Below, piece after piece: positions 20,119-28,927 of a stretch of 64,000 nt of DNA. Source of the DNA: Puniceicoccaceae bacterium (GTDB lineage Bacteria; Verrucomicrobiota; Verrucomicrobiia; Opitutales; Coraliomargaritaceae); the NCBI GenBank assembly GCA_902603705.1, contig CACKVQ010000003.1, forward strand, positions 1 to 64,000, given 5' to 3'. The number at the start of each line of letters is the position of its first letter. Position 1 is the stretch's first letter. The notes under the pieces were generated by a model, which was given only the letters and a program-made list of their open reading frames with translations, did not search any database and was not told the DNA's origin. The position numbers and the translations under genes were made by a program.

Positions 20119-20352
20119 GTGATCGGGCTTAATATTGATATCTTCTTCCTTCTTTACTTAGGGGTAGGGTTTCTATTGCTCTTCGTTATCTGGTGTTATT
20201 ACGATTGGATTGACGGGCGAAAGTATTTCGCTTGTCGATCTAAAGTTACCTATCACTGCATAAAATGTAGTCAAATTTACACAGCTCCAGATCTAGGAGA
20301 AGAATGCGATTGCCCCGAATGTGGCTTTAGTAATGGCCGTTTACAGTTTTAG
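20119..20352 (+). CDS. Small membrane-anchored zinc-ribbon protein
   Basis: A protein of 77 residues starting with GTG nine bases after prs. One hydrophobic helix (about 8-28, FFLLYLGVGFLLLFVIW) is followed by a basic linker and a zinc ribbon with two CxxC knuckles (CIKC and CPEC, ten to fifteen residues apart). It would sit in the inner membrane with the ribbon probably in the cytoplasm. No function can be named. The tight spacing after prs suggests cotranscription. No ATG is available, so the GTG start is the only sensible one. Confidence 0.65.
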   Translation: MIGLNIDIFFLLYLGVGFLLLFVIWCYYDWIDGRKYFACRSKVTYHCIKCSQIYTAPDLGEECDCPECGFSNGRLQF

Positions 20353-20418
20353 TAATATCCATTTTCTATTTAAATCACTTCTTCTTTCTTTGTTCCATAT
20401 CTCGTAGTAATCTAAATA

Positions 20419-21966
20419 ATGCCAGACATCATTGCAGTTCTTGACTTCGGTTCGCAGTACACGCAAGTAATCGCCCGCCGCATTCGCGAGGCGGATGTTC
20501 TCTCTCGGATTTATCCTTATAATACTAAGGTAAAGATTCTCAAAGAAAATGGTGTCAAAGGAATTATTCTCTCGGGTGGGCCATCGTCTGTTCTACTTGC
20601 AGACTCTCCCCGCCCTGATGAGGCTATTTTCAAGCTTGGTATTCCAGTCCTAGGAATATGTTACGGAGAACAGTTAATTGCGCACATGTTAGGCGGTAAG
20701 GTTGCTAAAAGTGCACGTAGAGAATTTGGCCATGGCAACTTAAGTATTAGAAAAAAAGGGAAGCTTTTCACGGGTTTACCTAAGGTCTTACGTGTCTGGA
20801 ACTCACATGGCGATCGACTCGAAAAACTACCCTGGGGTTTCGAAGCTGTTGCATCTACGGAAAATTCACCCTATGCCACTATTCAAGACTCCAAGCGTAA
20901 TTTTTATGGGATTCAGTTTCATCCAGAAGTGGCTCACTCCGAGATGGGTATGGAGGTTCTGGCTAATTTTTTATTTAAAATCTGCAAATGTAAGGCTGAG
21001 TGGTCGATGGCTAATTACATTGAGGAATCGATCGCTCAGATACGTAATAGCGTTGGCAAAAAACGCGTCATATTGGGCTTAAGCGGAGGGGTAGATTCTT
21101 CCGTTGCAGCCGCCTTGATTCATCTAGCTATTGGGAGGCAACTCACATGTGTTTTCGTGGATAATGGATTACTCAGACTCAATGAACGCGAGCAAGTTGA
21201 GAAACTATATGGAGATCACTTCGATCTTGACTTACGTGTTGCCAAAAAATCTAGCCTTTTTTTAAGTCGTCTGAAAGGTGTCTATGATCCCGAGAAAAAG
21301 CGTAAGATTATTGGTAATACTTTCGTGGAAGTATTTGAACAAGAGGTAAAAAAACTAAAGAAAAAGGGAGATTATGCTTTTCTTGCGCAGGGTACTCTCT
21401 ATCCCGATGTAATTGAGTCGGTTTCGATTGATGGCAATCCAGCTGCGTTAATCAAGAGTCACCATAATGTTGGAGGCTTACCTAAAAAGATGAAACTCGA
21501 ACTCTTGGAGCCGCTACGTGAGTTATTTAAGGATGAAGTTCGCGAATTAGGGTCGGAGCTTGGTCTTCCTAAGGAAGTAGTCTGGCGACAACCCTTTCCA
21601 GGCCCGGGCCTAGGAGTTCGTGTCATGGGTCCAATTGTTAAAAAGGATCTAGATGTGTTGCGTAAGGCAGACGCCATACTACAGGAAGAAATGATTTCTG
21701 CAGGCCTTTATTATAAAGTTTGGCAGTCATTTTGCGTATTCCTTCCAGTGAAGACCGTTGGCGTGATGGGGGATGAACGGACCTATGAAAATGTAGTCGC
21801 CCTTCGTATAGTTGAGAGTATCGATGCGATGACAGCCGACTGGGCACGAGTGCCTTACGAAGTGATCCGCACTATTTCAAGTCGCATCATTAACGAAGTG
21901 AATGGATGTAATAGGGTCGTACTAGACATCAGCTCAAAACCTCCCAGTACTATTGAATGGGAGTAA
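20419..21966 (+). CDS. guaA: GMP synthase (glutamine-hydrolysing)
   Basis: Converts XMP to GMP with ATP and glutamine. The protein of 515 residues has a class I glutamine amidotransferase with Cys81 in LGICYGEQ and the His/Glu pair in [11 protein letters not shown]. Next come the ATP-pyrophosphatase P-loop SGGVDSS at 222-228 and the C-terminal dimerisation domain with [12 protein letters not shown], ending in KPPSTIEWE, a highly conserved finish. It follows prs and the zinc-ribbon gene, and hisD comes 117 bases later. Confidence 0.96.
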   Translation: MPDIIAVLDFGSQYTQVIARRIREADVLSRIYPYNTKVKILKENGVKGIILSGGPSSVLLADSPRPDEAIFKLGIPVLGICYGEQLIAHMLGGKVAKSARREFGHGNLSIRKKGKLFTGLPKVLRVWNSHGDRLEKLPWGFEAVASTENSPYATIQDSKRNFYGIQFHPEVAHSEMGMEVLANFLFKICKCKAEWSMANYIEESIAQIRNSVGKKRVILGLSGGVDSSVAAALIHLAIGRQLTCVFVDNGLLRLNEREQVEKLYGDHFDLDLRVAKKSSLFLSRLKGVYDPEKKRKIIGNTFVEVFEQEVKKLKKKGDYAFLAQGTLYPDVIESVSIDGNPAALIKSHHNVGGLPKKMKLELLEPLRELFKDEVRELGSELGLPKEVVWRQPFPGPGLGVRVMGPIVKKDLDVLRKADAILQEEMISAGLYYKVWQSFCVFLPVKTVGVMGDERTYENVVALRIVESIDAMTADWARVPYEVIRTISSRIINEVNGCNRVVLDISSKPPSTIEWE

Positions 21967-22083
21967 TATCGAGGTATATTAATTAAATAATATCTCACTT
22001 CTAATTCATTTTTTATGAAGTGTAGCATGAAATATATCAATCGACTTGCAGAGCTTGTGTTCAAGTGTTGCATTTAAAGTATC

Positions 22084-23379
22084 ATGCAAAAGATCGATTT
22101 TTCCGACACGCCAAAATTCTACAAGACACTTAGTAGCTTTTGCGATATGGCCATCGTTAGCGGAGACGTCAGTGGTGTCGTCAGTTCAGTGTTGGCTGAT
22201 ATTCATTCGCGGGGAGATCTTGCTGTTCTCGAATATACCAAAAAGTTCGATGGTGCTCAACTTGATTCCAAGTCTATAAGGGTGGGTCCAGAGGAGATTA
22301 AATCTTCAGTATTCTCCCTGAAATCAGACGAACGTAAAGCGATACGCACATCAATTTCTTTAGTTAAAGCATTTCATAAAAAAACTTTACCTAAAAACTG
22401 GAAAGTTAAAAATACTCAAGGTGGTGAAGTTGGTGAGCGCTTCTATCCAATTGAGCGTGTTGGTCTTTATATCCCTGGTGGTAATGTTCCCCTTGTCTCT
22501 ACTGTGGTCATGACTGCTGTGATAGCTAAGCTTGTTAAGTGTCCTCAGATAGCGGTCTGCACACCACCTGATAAAGAGGGTAAAATTTCCTCAGGTACGC
22601 TTGCTGCTTTATCCATGATAGGAGTTAATGAGGTTTACAAAGTCGGAGGTATCCAAGCTATTGGTGCTATGGCCTATGGTACTAAAACAATTCAAGCTGT
22701 AGATAAGGTCTTCGGGCCGGGTAATGCGTTTGTGATGGAAGCAAAGCGCCAAGTTTTAGGTACTGTAGGGATCGACCTTTTGCCGGGTCCTAGCGAGCTA
22801 ATGGTAATCGCAGATGCGGGTGCTAGTCCTTGTCATATTGCCGCGGATATTCTTGCTCAGGCAGAGCATGGTAGTGGTAAAGAAATTATTTATATTGCGA
22901 CTACCAGTAAGGTGCTACTCGGTAAAATAGAAAAAGCGCTTCACAAGCAGTTAGCTACTCTAAGCAGCGCAGACAAGTGCGCTAAAATACTTAAAAATCG
23001 CTTTCTTGCTGTCACTTGTAAAACACTGGATCAGGCTGCTGAGGTGGCGAACTATATCGCTCCTGAACACTTAGAGTTACAAGTCACCGACCGGTCAATT
23101 GAGCCACTCACTCAAAAGGTCACCACCGCGGGCTCTATCCTGCAGGGATACTTTACACCTACAGTTGTAGGCGATTTTACCGCTGGCCCTAGTCACACTC
23201 TACCTACTGGTCGTGCAGGACGTTTCTTTAGCGGACTTCAAGCTACTGATTTTATGCGTCGTTCAAGTACAGTTCGTTATGACGCTAAGAGCTTAGCGCA
23301 AGCCGCTCCCGTAGTAGAAAGTTTCGCCCGGATAGAACAATTGGATGCCCACGGGCAATCGCTGACTATAAGGCTGTGA
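22084..23379 (+). CDS. hisD: Histidinol dehydrogenase
   Basis: Last two steps of histidine synthesis: NAD-dependent oxidation of L-histidinol to histidine, with zinc. The protein of 431 residues contains ERVGLYIPGGNVPLVST, the NAD and zinc region VDKVFGPGNAFV, LLPGPSELMVIAD, DILAQAEHG, and the closing GPSHTLPTGRAGRFFSGL with the expected His residues. Length is standard. It is the first of three his genes here, separated from hisC-hisB by an oppositely oriented nucleotidyltransferase gene. Confidence 0.95.
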   Translation: MQKIDFSDTPKFYKTLSSFCDMAIVSGDVSGVVSSVLADIHSRGDLAVLEYTKKFDGAQLDSKSIRVGPEEIKSSVFSLKSDERKAIRTSISLVKAFHKKTLPKNWKVKNTQGGEVGERFYPIERVGLYIPGGNVPLVSTVVMTAVIAKLVKCPQIAVCTPPDKEGKISSGTLAALSMIGVNEVYKVGGIQAIGAMAYGTKTIQAVDKVFGPGNAFVMEAKRQVLGTVGIDLLPGPSELMVIADAGASPCHIAADILAQAEHGSGKEIIYIATTSKVLLGKIEKALHKQLATLSSADKCAKILKNRFLAVTCKTLDQAAEVANYIAPEHLELQVTDRSIEPLTQKVTTAGSILQGYFTPTVVGDFTAGPSHTLPTGRAGRFFSGLQATDFMRRSSTVRYDAKSLAQAAPVVESFARIEQLDAHGQSLTIRL

Positions 23380-23391
23380 AGTTGATTATCA

Positions 23392-24276
23392 CTAGCCTGA
23401 ATTGGTCAGTTTGTTAATGCTCTCAACAACACTAACTTTATCCTTAGGGTAAGTAATGCCGAACCACTGACTTTCAGTTTTTATGACTGAACATTGAATA
23501 GATTTTTCCTTTATCAGCGTATCTACAAAATCAGGTAAATAATATTCCGATAGTAGCTCAGTGCCACGAGCACGCAGGAATGCTTCAAAGTGAATTTCGA
23601 GCGGCTCAAATATAGCAGTATTAAAACCCCAAAAGTTCATTGATACGATGGCTTCTTTATTAAGAACAACACGCTGACCGCCAGGGCCATCTCCATATAC
23701 TACGCCTGAGCTATCCTCACTAATATTAGTAAATTCTTTGACATTCCTTAATTTATCATCGGCTAGCTCGCACAAGCCACGATTGACTGTGCCATGCATA
23801 GACAAAGTCTTACCTAGGATATAACCGACCATACTTGCTGTAATGCCTTTTCGCTCTAGGTTTGCATTTAGATACGCTGCCATTTTTTTGTAGCTATCTA
23901 TCCCATAAAAGTCATCCGCATTCGCCACAGCGAAAGGTTCATTAATGTAAGCACTTGCTGCGCGTACAGCATGTGCAGTGCCCCAAGGCTTTGTCCGCTC
24001 ATCTGGAAACTTATGGGGAGTAGGTAAGTCGTGTGGGTCTTGAAAGGCATACTCCACAGATACTAGCTTACTGATCCTTTCACCCACTTGCCTGCGAAAG
24101 GCATACTCGAAGTCCTTACGGATAACAAAGACAACTTTCTCAAAACCAGCTCGGCAGGCATCTGCGACGGCATAGTCGATCATAGTTAAGCCATTTGGTC
24201 CCATTGTCTCCATTTGCTTTAAGGCGCCGTAGCGTGAACCCATTCCGGCGGCGAGTAAAACTAGAGTCGGTTTCAT
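23392..24276 (-). CDS. NTP-transferase family protein (nucleotidyltransferase, sugar-phosphate type)
   Basis: A protein of 294 residues with the GT-A-like nucleotidyltransferase start VLLAAGMGSRYGALKQM (the G-x-G-x-R-x4-K signature), PWGTAHAVRAA, and the metal-site segment VANADDFYG. These mark a nucleotide-diphosphate-sugar pyrophosphorylase fold, but the length and sequence do not allow the sugar or nucleotide to be named. It faces hisD tail to tail with only 12 bases between the stops, and its start is 167 bases from hisC. A role in cell-envelope sugar metabolism is likely but not shown. Confidence 0.75.
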   Translation of the reverse strand: MKPTLVLLAAGMGSRYGALKQMETMGPNGLTMIDYAVADACRAGFEKVVFVIRKDFEYAFRRQVGERISKLVSVEYAFQDPHDLPTPHKFPDERTKPWGTAHAVRAASAYINEPFAVANADDFYGIDSYKKMAAYLNANLERKGITASMVGYILGKTLSMHGTVNRGLCELADDKLRNVKEFTNISEDSSGVVYGDGPGGQRVVLNKEAIVSMNFWGFNTAIFEPLEIHFEAFLRARGTELLSEYYLPDFVDTLIKEKSIQCSVIKTESQWFGITYPKDKVSVVESINKLTNSG

Positions 24277-24443
24277 GGAATTCGTGATAAAGGAATCAAA
24301 GATAAATAGATTTAAATAATTGTAAGCAAAAGGCTAGTGTTTAGTTTGAAAATAGTACTGTTTCCTATATGTATTTTATGTTATAAAGCGTATATATTCT
24401 CTGTTGAGTCGAAGCGACGATTAGTTCTTTGTTTTATTGTAGT

Positions 24444-25535
24444 ATGAAAAAGACCTTCAACGCCCAGCAGCGTGTGCAACCGCATATACAAGATCTGCAT
24501 CCCTATGTACCAGGTGTTCAGCCACAGGATGAGGATTGGGTAAAACTTAATACTAACGAAAACCCCTACCCACCTTCACCTTCTGTAGTGCAGGCAATAG
24601 CCGCTGAATTGGATAACTTACGCAAGTATCCCGAGCCAACTAGTAATAAGCTGCGTGTGATGATAGGCCAACACTTTGGAATCACTGAGCAAAATGTTAT
24701 AATTGGAAATGGGTCGGATAATATTTTAGACCTCATAACGCGTTGCTTTGTTCGCGATTTAGGTGCAGCACATACCGTACCTAGTTATTCGTTGTATCCA
24801 GTGCTCGCTGGTATGTCAGGACAAGCTTTATCCGATGTTAATTTCGACCGAAATATGAAGCTGGACATTGAGGCACTTGCTGCTACAAAAGCAAAAGTCG
24901 TTTTTCTAACTAATCCTAACGCTCCTACTGGTGTTGCCTTCACGCTTCATGAGATCGAGTCTGCGCTCCAAGCGATTGATGGATTATTGGTTGTTGATGA
25001 AGCCTATGTCGATTTTGGTGCGCAATCAGCTGTAACTCTACTTGAAGAATATGAAAATCTCGTTGTCGTTCGTACTTTTTCTAAATCTTATTCACTAGCA
25101 GGTATGAGGGTTGGTTTCGCTCTCGCTGCAGCCCCAATCATTTCACTTCTTGATCGTGTTCGTGATCCTTACAACATTGACCGATTAGCCCAAGCTGCCG
25201 CATTAGCTGCGCTGCAAGATGTTGATTATTTCGAGATTCAGCGGCAGAAAGTAATAAAGACCCGAGAATTAGTTCGTGAAAAGCTCGATAAACTTGGATG
25301 GTTTACGTATCCATCCTCTAGTAATTTCCTTTTTACCGAGCCAAAAAATGCGGACGGTGATGCTGGTGAAGAAGTGGCTAAGGACCTCTTTGAGCAACTA
25401 AAGGTAGACCAAGTGCTTGTGCGCATGTTTGCCTCAAATCCTTTAACTTGCTCTTTCATTCGCGTTAGCATAGGAACTGATGAACAAATGAAGTTATTTT
25501 TAACCGCTGTCGAATCATGGCTGAAGCACGCATAG
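24444..25535 (+). CDS. hisC: Histidinol-phosphate aminotransferase
   Basis: PLP enzyme of 363 residues converting imidazole-acetol phosphate to histidinol phosphate. I choose the ATG at 24444; the reading frame stays open upstream only from a TTG. Motifs: [13 protein letters not shown] near the N-terminus, [33 protein letters not shown], the PLP lysine Lys214 in [17 protein letters not shown], and the C-terminal FIRVSIGT. It overlaps hisB by 19 bases, so the pair is translationally coupled. Confidence 0.93.
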   Translation: MKKTFNAQQRVQPHIQDLHPYVPGVQPQDEDWVKLNTNENPYPPSPSVVQAIAAELDNLRKYPEPTSNKLRVMIGQHFGITEQNVIIGNGSDNILDLITRCFVRDLGAAHTVPSYSLYPVLAGMSGQALSDVNFDRNMKLDIEALAATKAKVVFLTNPNAPTGVAFTLHEIESALQAIDGLLVVDEAYVDFGAQSAVTLLEEYENLVVVRTFSKSYSLAGMRVGFALAAAPIISLLDRVRDPYNIDRLAQAAALAALQDVDYFEIQRQKVIKTRELVREKLDKLGWFTYPSSSNFLFTEPKNADGDAGEEVAKDLFEQLKVDQVLVRMFASNPLTCSFIRVSIGTDEQMKLFLTAVESWLKHA

Positions 25536-26119
25536 CAAAAATCACTCGAAATACTAAAGAGACTCAGATTCAAATGGAGCTGAATGTTGATGGTACAGGT
25601 ATATCTGATATACAGACAGGTATCCCTTTCCTCGATCACATGCTAACCCTTTTTTCCAAACATGGTTTATTTGATTTAAAGATTCAAGCAACCGGAGATA
25701 TCGAAGTAGATTATCATCATTTAGTCGAGGACACTGGCATTGTATTAGGCCAAGTGTTCAAAGACGCACTTTATCAGAAACGAGGAATTCGCCGTTACGG
25801 TTTTTTTATTCTACCTATGGATGAGTCGCTTGCTCGTGTAGCAATCGATTTATCCAACCGGCAAGCTTTTGTCTATGATGTAGATTTTAACACCTCTATG
25901 GTGCGTGATTTTAACATCGTGCTAGTCAAAGAGTTTTTTCAAGCCTTTGCTAATGCCGCAGCTTGTAATTTGCACATAAAACTTGAATATGGCGAAGAGC
26001 CTCACCACGTAGCTGAAGCAATTTTCAAATGTTTTGCGCGCGCCCTTGACACCGCGACTACGATTGATAGCCGACTAGGTGGTGCACTTCCAAGCACCAA
26101 GGGCACGCTCTCTGATTGA
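25517..26119 (+). CDS. hisB: Imidazoleglycerol-phosphate dehydratase
   Basis: A stand-alone dehydratase of 200 residues (no fused histidinol phosphatase). It has the paired His motifs that bind manganese: [29 protein letters not shown], and later [15 protein letters not shown], and ends with [10 protein letters not shown], as in typical HisB. It starts inside the 3' end of hisC. Other his genes are not in the window. The gene ends 41 bases before the convergent msrA. Confidence 0.95.
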   Translation: MAEARIAKITRNTKETQIQMELNVDGTGISDIQTGIPFLDHMLTLFSKHGLFDLKIQATGDIEVDYHHLVEDTGIVLGQVFKDALYQKRGIRRYGFFILPMDESLARVAIDLSNRQAFVYDVDFNTSMVRDFNIVLVKEFFQAFANAAACNLHIKLEYGEEPHHVAEAIFKCFARALDTATTIDSRLGGALPSTKGTLSD

Positions 26120-26160
26120 GTGTTTCTAGCTTTAGCGGGCTTAAACTACTCTTATCCTCT

Positions 26161-26658
26161 TTACTGCTTATATTTGTGTAGTAATTCACTTGGAAGGTGG
26201 CAGGCATCTGCAGGTCGCCTTGTCAGCCGATCTTGATGCTTATTGTCGCTGCGTAGATAATTAGTAAGCGGGCATACCTCAACTACTATAGAGGCTGCAT
26301 TAGCTTGAATAGCGATGAAGTCTCTAGTGGCTCTCAAGTGCTCAGGGTTCCTGCTGTAGACACCTGTACGGTATCTTTCTCCAATATCTGGTCCCTGATG
26401 GTTTAGACTCTGAGGGTCTATGATTTCAAAGAGGTATTGGACTAACTGTTCTACGCTTACTCTAGTAGGTTCAAAATGTACCTTTACACACTCAGCGTAA
26501 CCATCGTAAGGACCTATTAGTTTGTAGCTACTACCATTCGCTCGACCAGCTTCGGTCTGAACTACTCCCGGTAAATGGCGTATGAATTCTTGCACACCCC
26601 ACAGGCAACCACCTGCAAGGTAAATTTCTTCGATATTACTAGGAGAAATATTTTGCAC
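26161..26658 (-). CDS. msrA: Peptide methionine-S-sulfoxide reductase MsrA
   Basis: Repairs oxidised methionine. The protein of 165 residues has the catalytic motif AGGCLWGVQEF (Cys18; the family usually reads GCFWG, so Phe to Leu here), EAGRANGSS, YDGYAECVKVHFEP and GPDIGERYRTGVY. The sequence is cytosolic with no signal peptide. A Cys near the C-terminus (ADACHLP) could be the resolving residue. It is convergent with hisB and divides the biosynthetic block from the PEP-CTERM trio. Confidence 0.88.
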   Translation of the reverse strand: MQNISPSNIEEIYLAGGCLWGVQEFIRHLPGVVQTEAGRANGSSYKLIGPYDGYAECVKVHFEPTRVSVEQLVQYLFEIIDPQSLNHQGPDIGERYRTGVYSRNPEHLRATRDFIAIQANAASIVVEVCPLTNYLRSDNKHQDRLTRRPADACHLPSELLHKYKQ

Positions 26659-26737
26659 TAATATTAGGCAGGTCGAAGTAATTGTATGGAAATACGAAGC
26701 CTGGGCTTTTTGCTACCATCAAACTCACAAACGACAA

Positions 26738-27484
26738 CTATGCGCGCCGCCTTCTCGACAGGGATAGAGTAGATAATAAGCCCATAATTATAGCGGTTGT
26801 ACTTGGCTCTGGAATAGCTGAAATTAACCTAACATTATCAATTCCGATCGATCCAGAGAATTGGTCTCCAAGTGCAGAATATCCGGAACTAGAGGAAATA
26901 AAGCGAAAGCCCTTTATGTCTGACATAGTTTCTGAAAACGAATCCAGTCCAAAGCCTCCGTTAAAATCTCCGACACGTCGCATCTCTTCCTCGATAATAT
27001 TAAAGCTAGCACTACCCCATCCACTTTCTGGTGCGAAAGTGGAATACGTTGTACTCACCCACCAAGTGCCCGAGGAAATCATAGGATTTGTCACATTCGA
27101 GAGTGCTAAACGTAAGTAGACAGGTTCGTCTGTACTCCAATTATTAAAGTCCAATTCTACCCGTTGGATTTCTTTTGCGATAAAATCTCCCAACCAAGGG
27201 TCATTTTCAATGGCGTTAGAATTAACTGGCCTACGAACTACCATTCTGTTCTGCAGAGTTTGATCACCATTTATATTAATTTCTTTACGCAAATATGAAT
27301 TTCCTGCACTAATTGCATCGATTGTACTCAGGGTAGAAGGAGCACCTCCCCCCCAGTTATCAGTTTGGCTTGTAAAATTGCTTACTGCAACATAAGAGGA
27401 TCCAAATAGGCAACTAGATGAGCATGCTAGGAGGGAAATAAGCGCAGAAGTATTAAATCTTTTGATGAGAGTATACTTTGCCAT
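26738..27484 (-). CDS. PEP-CTERM sorted exoprotein
   Basis: A protein of 248 residues with a signal peptide (about 1-28, ending CLFGSS), a beta-rich, low-charge middle and the C-terminal sorting signal PEPSTTAIIMGLLSTLSL followed by Arg residues (last 25 residues), which is the PEP-CTERM tripartite pattern: PEP motif, membrane helix, basic end. In known systems an exosortase (XrtA type) processes it; none is in this window. It overlaps the end of the start codon region of the DUF1501 gene by one base, so the trio is one operon. The function is unknown. Confidence 0.82.
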   Translation of the reverse strand: MAKYTLIKRFNTSALISLLACSSSCLFGSSYVAVSNFTSQTDNWGGGAPSTLSTIDAISAGNSYLRKEININGDQTLQNRMVVRRPVNSNAIENDPWLGDFIAKEIQRVELDFNNWSTDEPVYLRLALSNVTNPMISSGTWWVSTTYSTFAPESGWGSASFNIIEEEMRRVGDFNGGFGLDSFSETMSDIKGFRFISSSSGYSALGDQFSGSIGIDNVRLISAIPEPSTTAIIMGLLSTLSLSRRRRA

Positions 27485-28926
27485 CAGCTGTTGAGTATTG
27501 CCAGTGGTGAATTAGCAGTAGGGTTGCTTAGATCTATATTGAAGTTATTAACATTAGGAATAACTGTACTAAGCTCTGATGGCGGCACGCCATACCAATT
27601 GGCGAGTGTTGCCATGTAGCTGTCTACAGAGGTAGTTGGAAGGATACGTCCACGTCCTAGATCAGTAGAGTTATTATTTAAAGCGAGATCTGGATATTTT
27701 CCGTAGATCTCACCACCATTAGCACTACCACTAATTATAAAGTGGTTTCCTCCCCAAGCGTGATCAGAGCCGCTCCCGTTTGAAGTTAATGTGCGTCCAA
27801 AATCTGAGGCGGTGTAGAGTACCACATTATTTTGTAGACCCATAGCTTGAATCGCGGTCCAGAAAATCTCTATTGCTTCGTTGAGCTCGATGAAGAGATT
27901 CGATTGTGGTGCTAAAAGTTCATTATGATGATCCCAACCTCCTCGTTCGACAAAGAATATTTGTCGGTTCATACTAAGAGCTGTTCGTGCTTCAATAATT
28001 TTCGACACCATAGAAAGACGCCTGTAGGTTTGAGTCTCACTACTAATTGCAGTCGGGTCGAAGGGTGCGCTGAGGCTATCTAGCGCAGATTTAAAGGCTA
28101 CGGAAGCATCAATCGATTTACGATTCGCCTGAGCAAGAGTTTTGGAATAGATACTTTGATAATGCTGGCCCAATATATCGTCGACGGCCAGCGATAGAGT
28201 TGGGTCTTGTCCGTAATTATTTAACTCTACTACACCACCAGGATCGGTCATGTAGGGTACGGTAGTAATCCCAGACTGTAGCACATTCGCACCAGAGAGT
28301 GAAATATTCATAGCTATATTACTCTGCTGGTTTGCATGAGACATGACTTCCGCCATCCGTCCTGCCCAACCCTTAGGGCTAGAACCACGCACCTGAGGGA
28401 CTAAAGTTTGCCAATGAATTTGATGATCTGGGTGAGAGAATAGCCCCTCTGGTAGAGGATGAGATCCGTCGTTGTATTGTACCAGTGAAGTAGGCTCTAT
28501 AAGTGAACCTACATTGCTAACAAAGGCTAAATCCCCTTGGTCATAGAGAGTTTTTAAATAGGGCAGGTCAGGGTGAATTCCAAAGTCGCTATATCCAGCT
28601 CCAGCTGTTGTATTTTGGAGTGAGGATGTAATTTGGTGTAATTCTGATCTAGCAATCGCCAAGCCACTACCACCAACACCCCCACGTACCTGTTCATATT
28701 CATTATAGGCATTTTGTTGCCTTGGTATGAGCATGTTAAAAGAATCATTGCCCCCATTTAGGAATAAACATACTAGCGCTTTGTAATCAGTAAAGTTAGA
28801 TGCTGATGCAGCACCAGCAGTTAAGCGAAGTGATAGTAAGGAAGAAAGAAGCGAGGCCGTACCTACAGCGGCACAATTGGCCTGCCCGATGAATTGCCGC
28901 CTCGAAATTTTCTTTTTAATATCCAT
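27484..28926 (-). CDS. DUF1501 family Tat-exported protein
   Basis: A protein of 480 residues with a twin-arginine leader (SRRQFIG at 8-14, followed by a hydrophobic stretch), then the sulfatase/alkaline-phosphatase-like DUF1501 domain: LVCLFLNGGNDSFNMLIP, HPDLPYLKTLYDQGDLAFV, GWDHHNELL, and YTASDFGRTLTSNGSGSDHAWGG. The two-gene set DUF1800-DUF1501 is very common in Planctomycetota and Verrucomicrobiota; biochemical roles are not established. It starts one base after the DUF1800 stop. Confidence 0.85.
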   Translation of the reverse strand: MDIKKKISRRQFIGQANCAAVGTASLLSSLLSLRLTAGAASASNFTDYKALVCLFLNGGNDSFNMLIPRQQNAYNEYEQVRGGVGGSGLAIARSELHQITSSLQNTTAGAGYSDFGIHPDLPYLKTLYDQGDLAFVSNVGSLIEPTSLVQYNDGSHPLPEGLFSHPDHQIHWQTLVPQVRGSSPKGWAGRMAEVMSHANQQSNIAMNISLSGANVLQSGITTVPYMTDPGGVVELNNYGQDPTLSLAVDDILGQHYQSIYSKTLAQANRKSIDASVAFKSALDSLSAPFDPTAISSETQTYRRLSMVSKIIEARTALSMNRQIFFVERGGWDHHNELLAPQSNLFIELNEAIEIFWTAIQAMGLQNNVVLYTASDFGRTLTSNGSGSDHAWGGNHFIISGSANGGEIYGKYPDLALNNNSTDLGRGRILPTTSVDSYMATLANWYGVPPSELSTVIPNVNNFNIDLSNPTANSPLAILNS

Positions 28927-28927
28927 T

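Noticed and set aside
22021-22083. Histidine attenuator ahead of hisD
   Set aside because: The leader has no run of His codons and no clear competing hairpins.
26682-27119. Plus-strand frame opposite the PEP-CTERM gene
   Set aside because: No domain or signal, and it lies wholly against a better-supported minus-strand gene.
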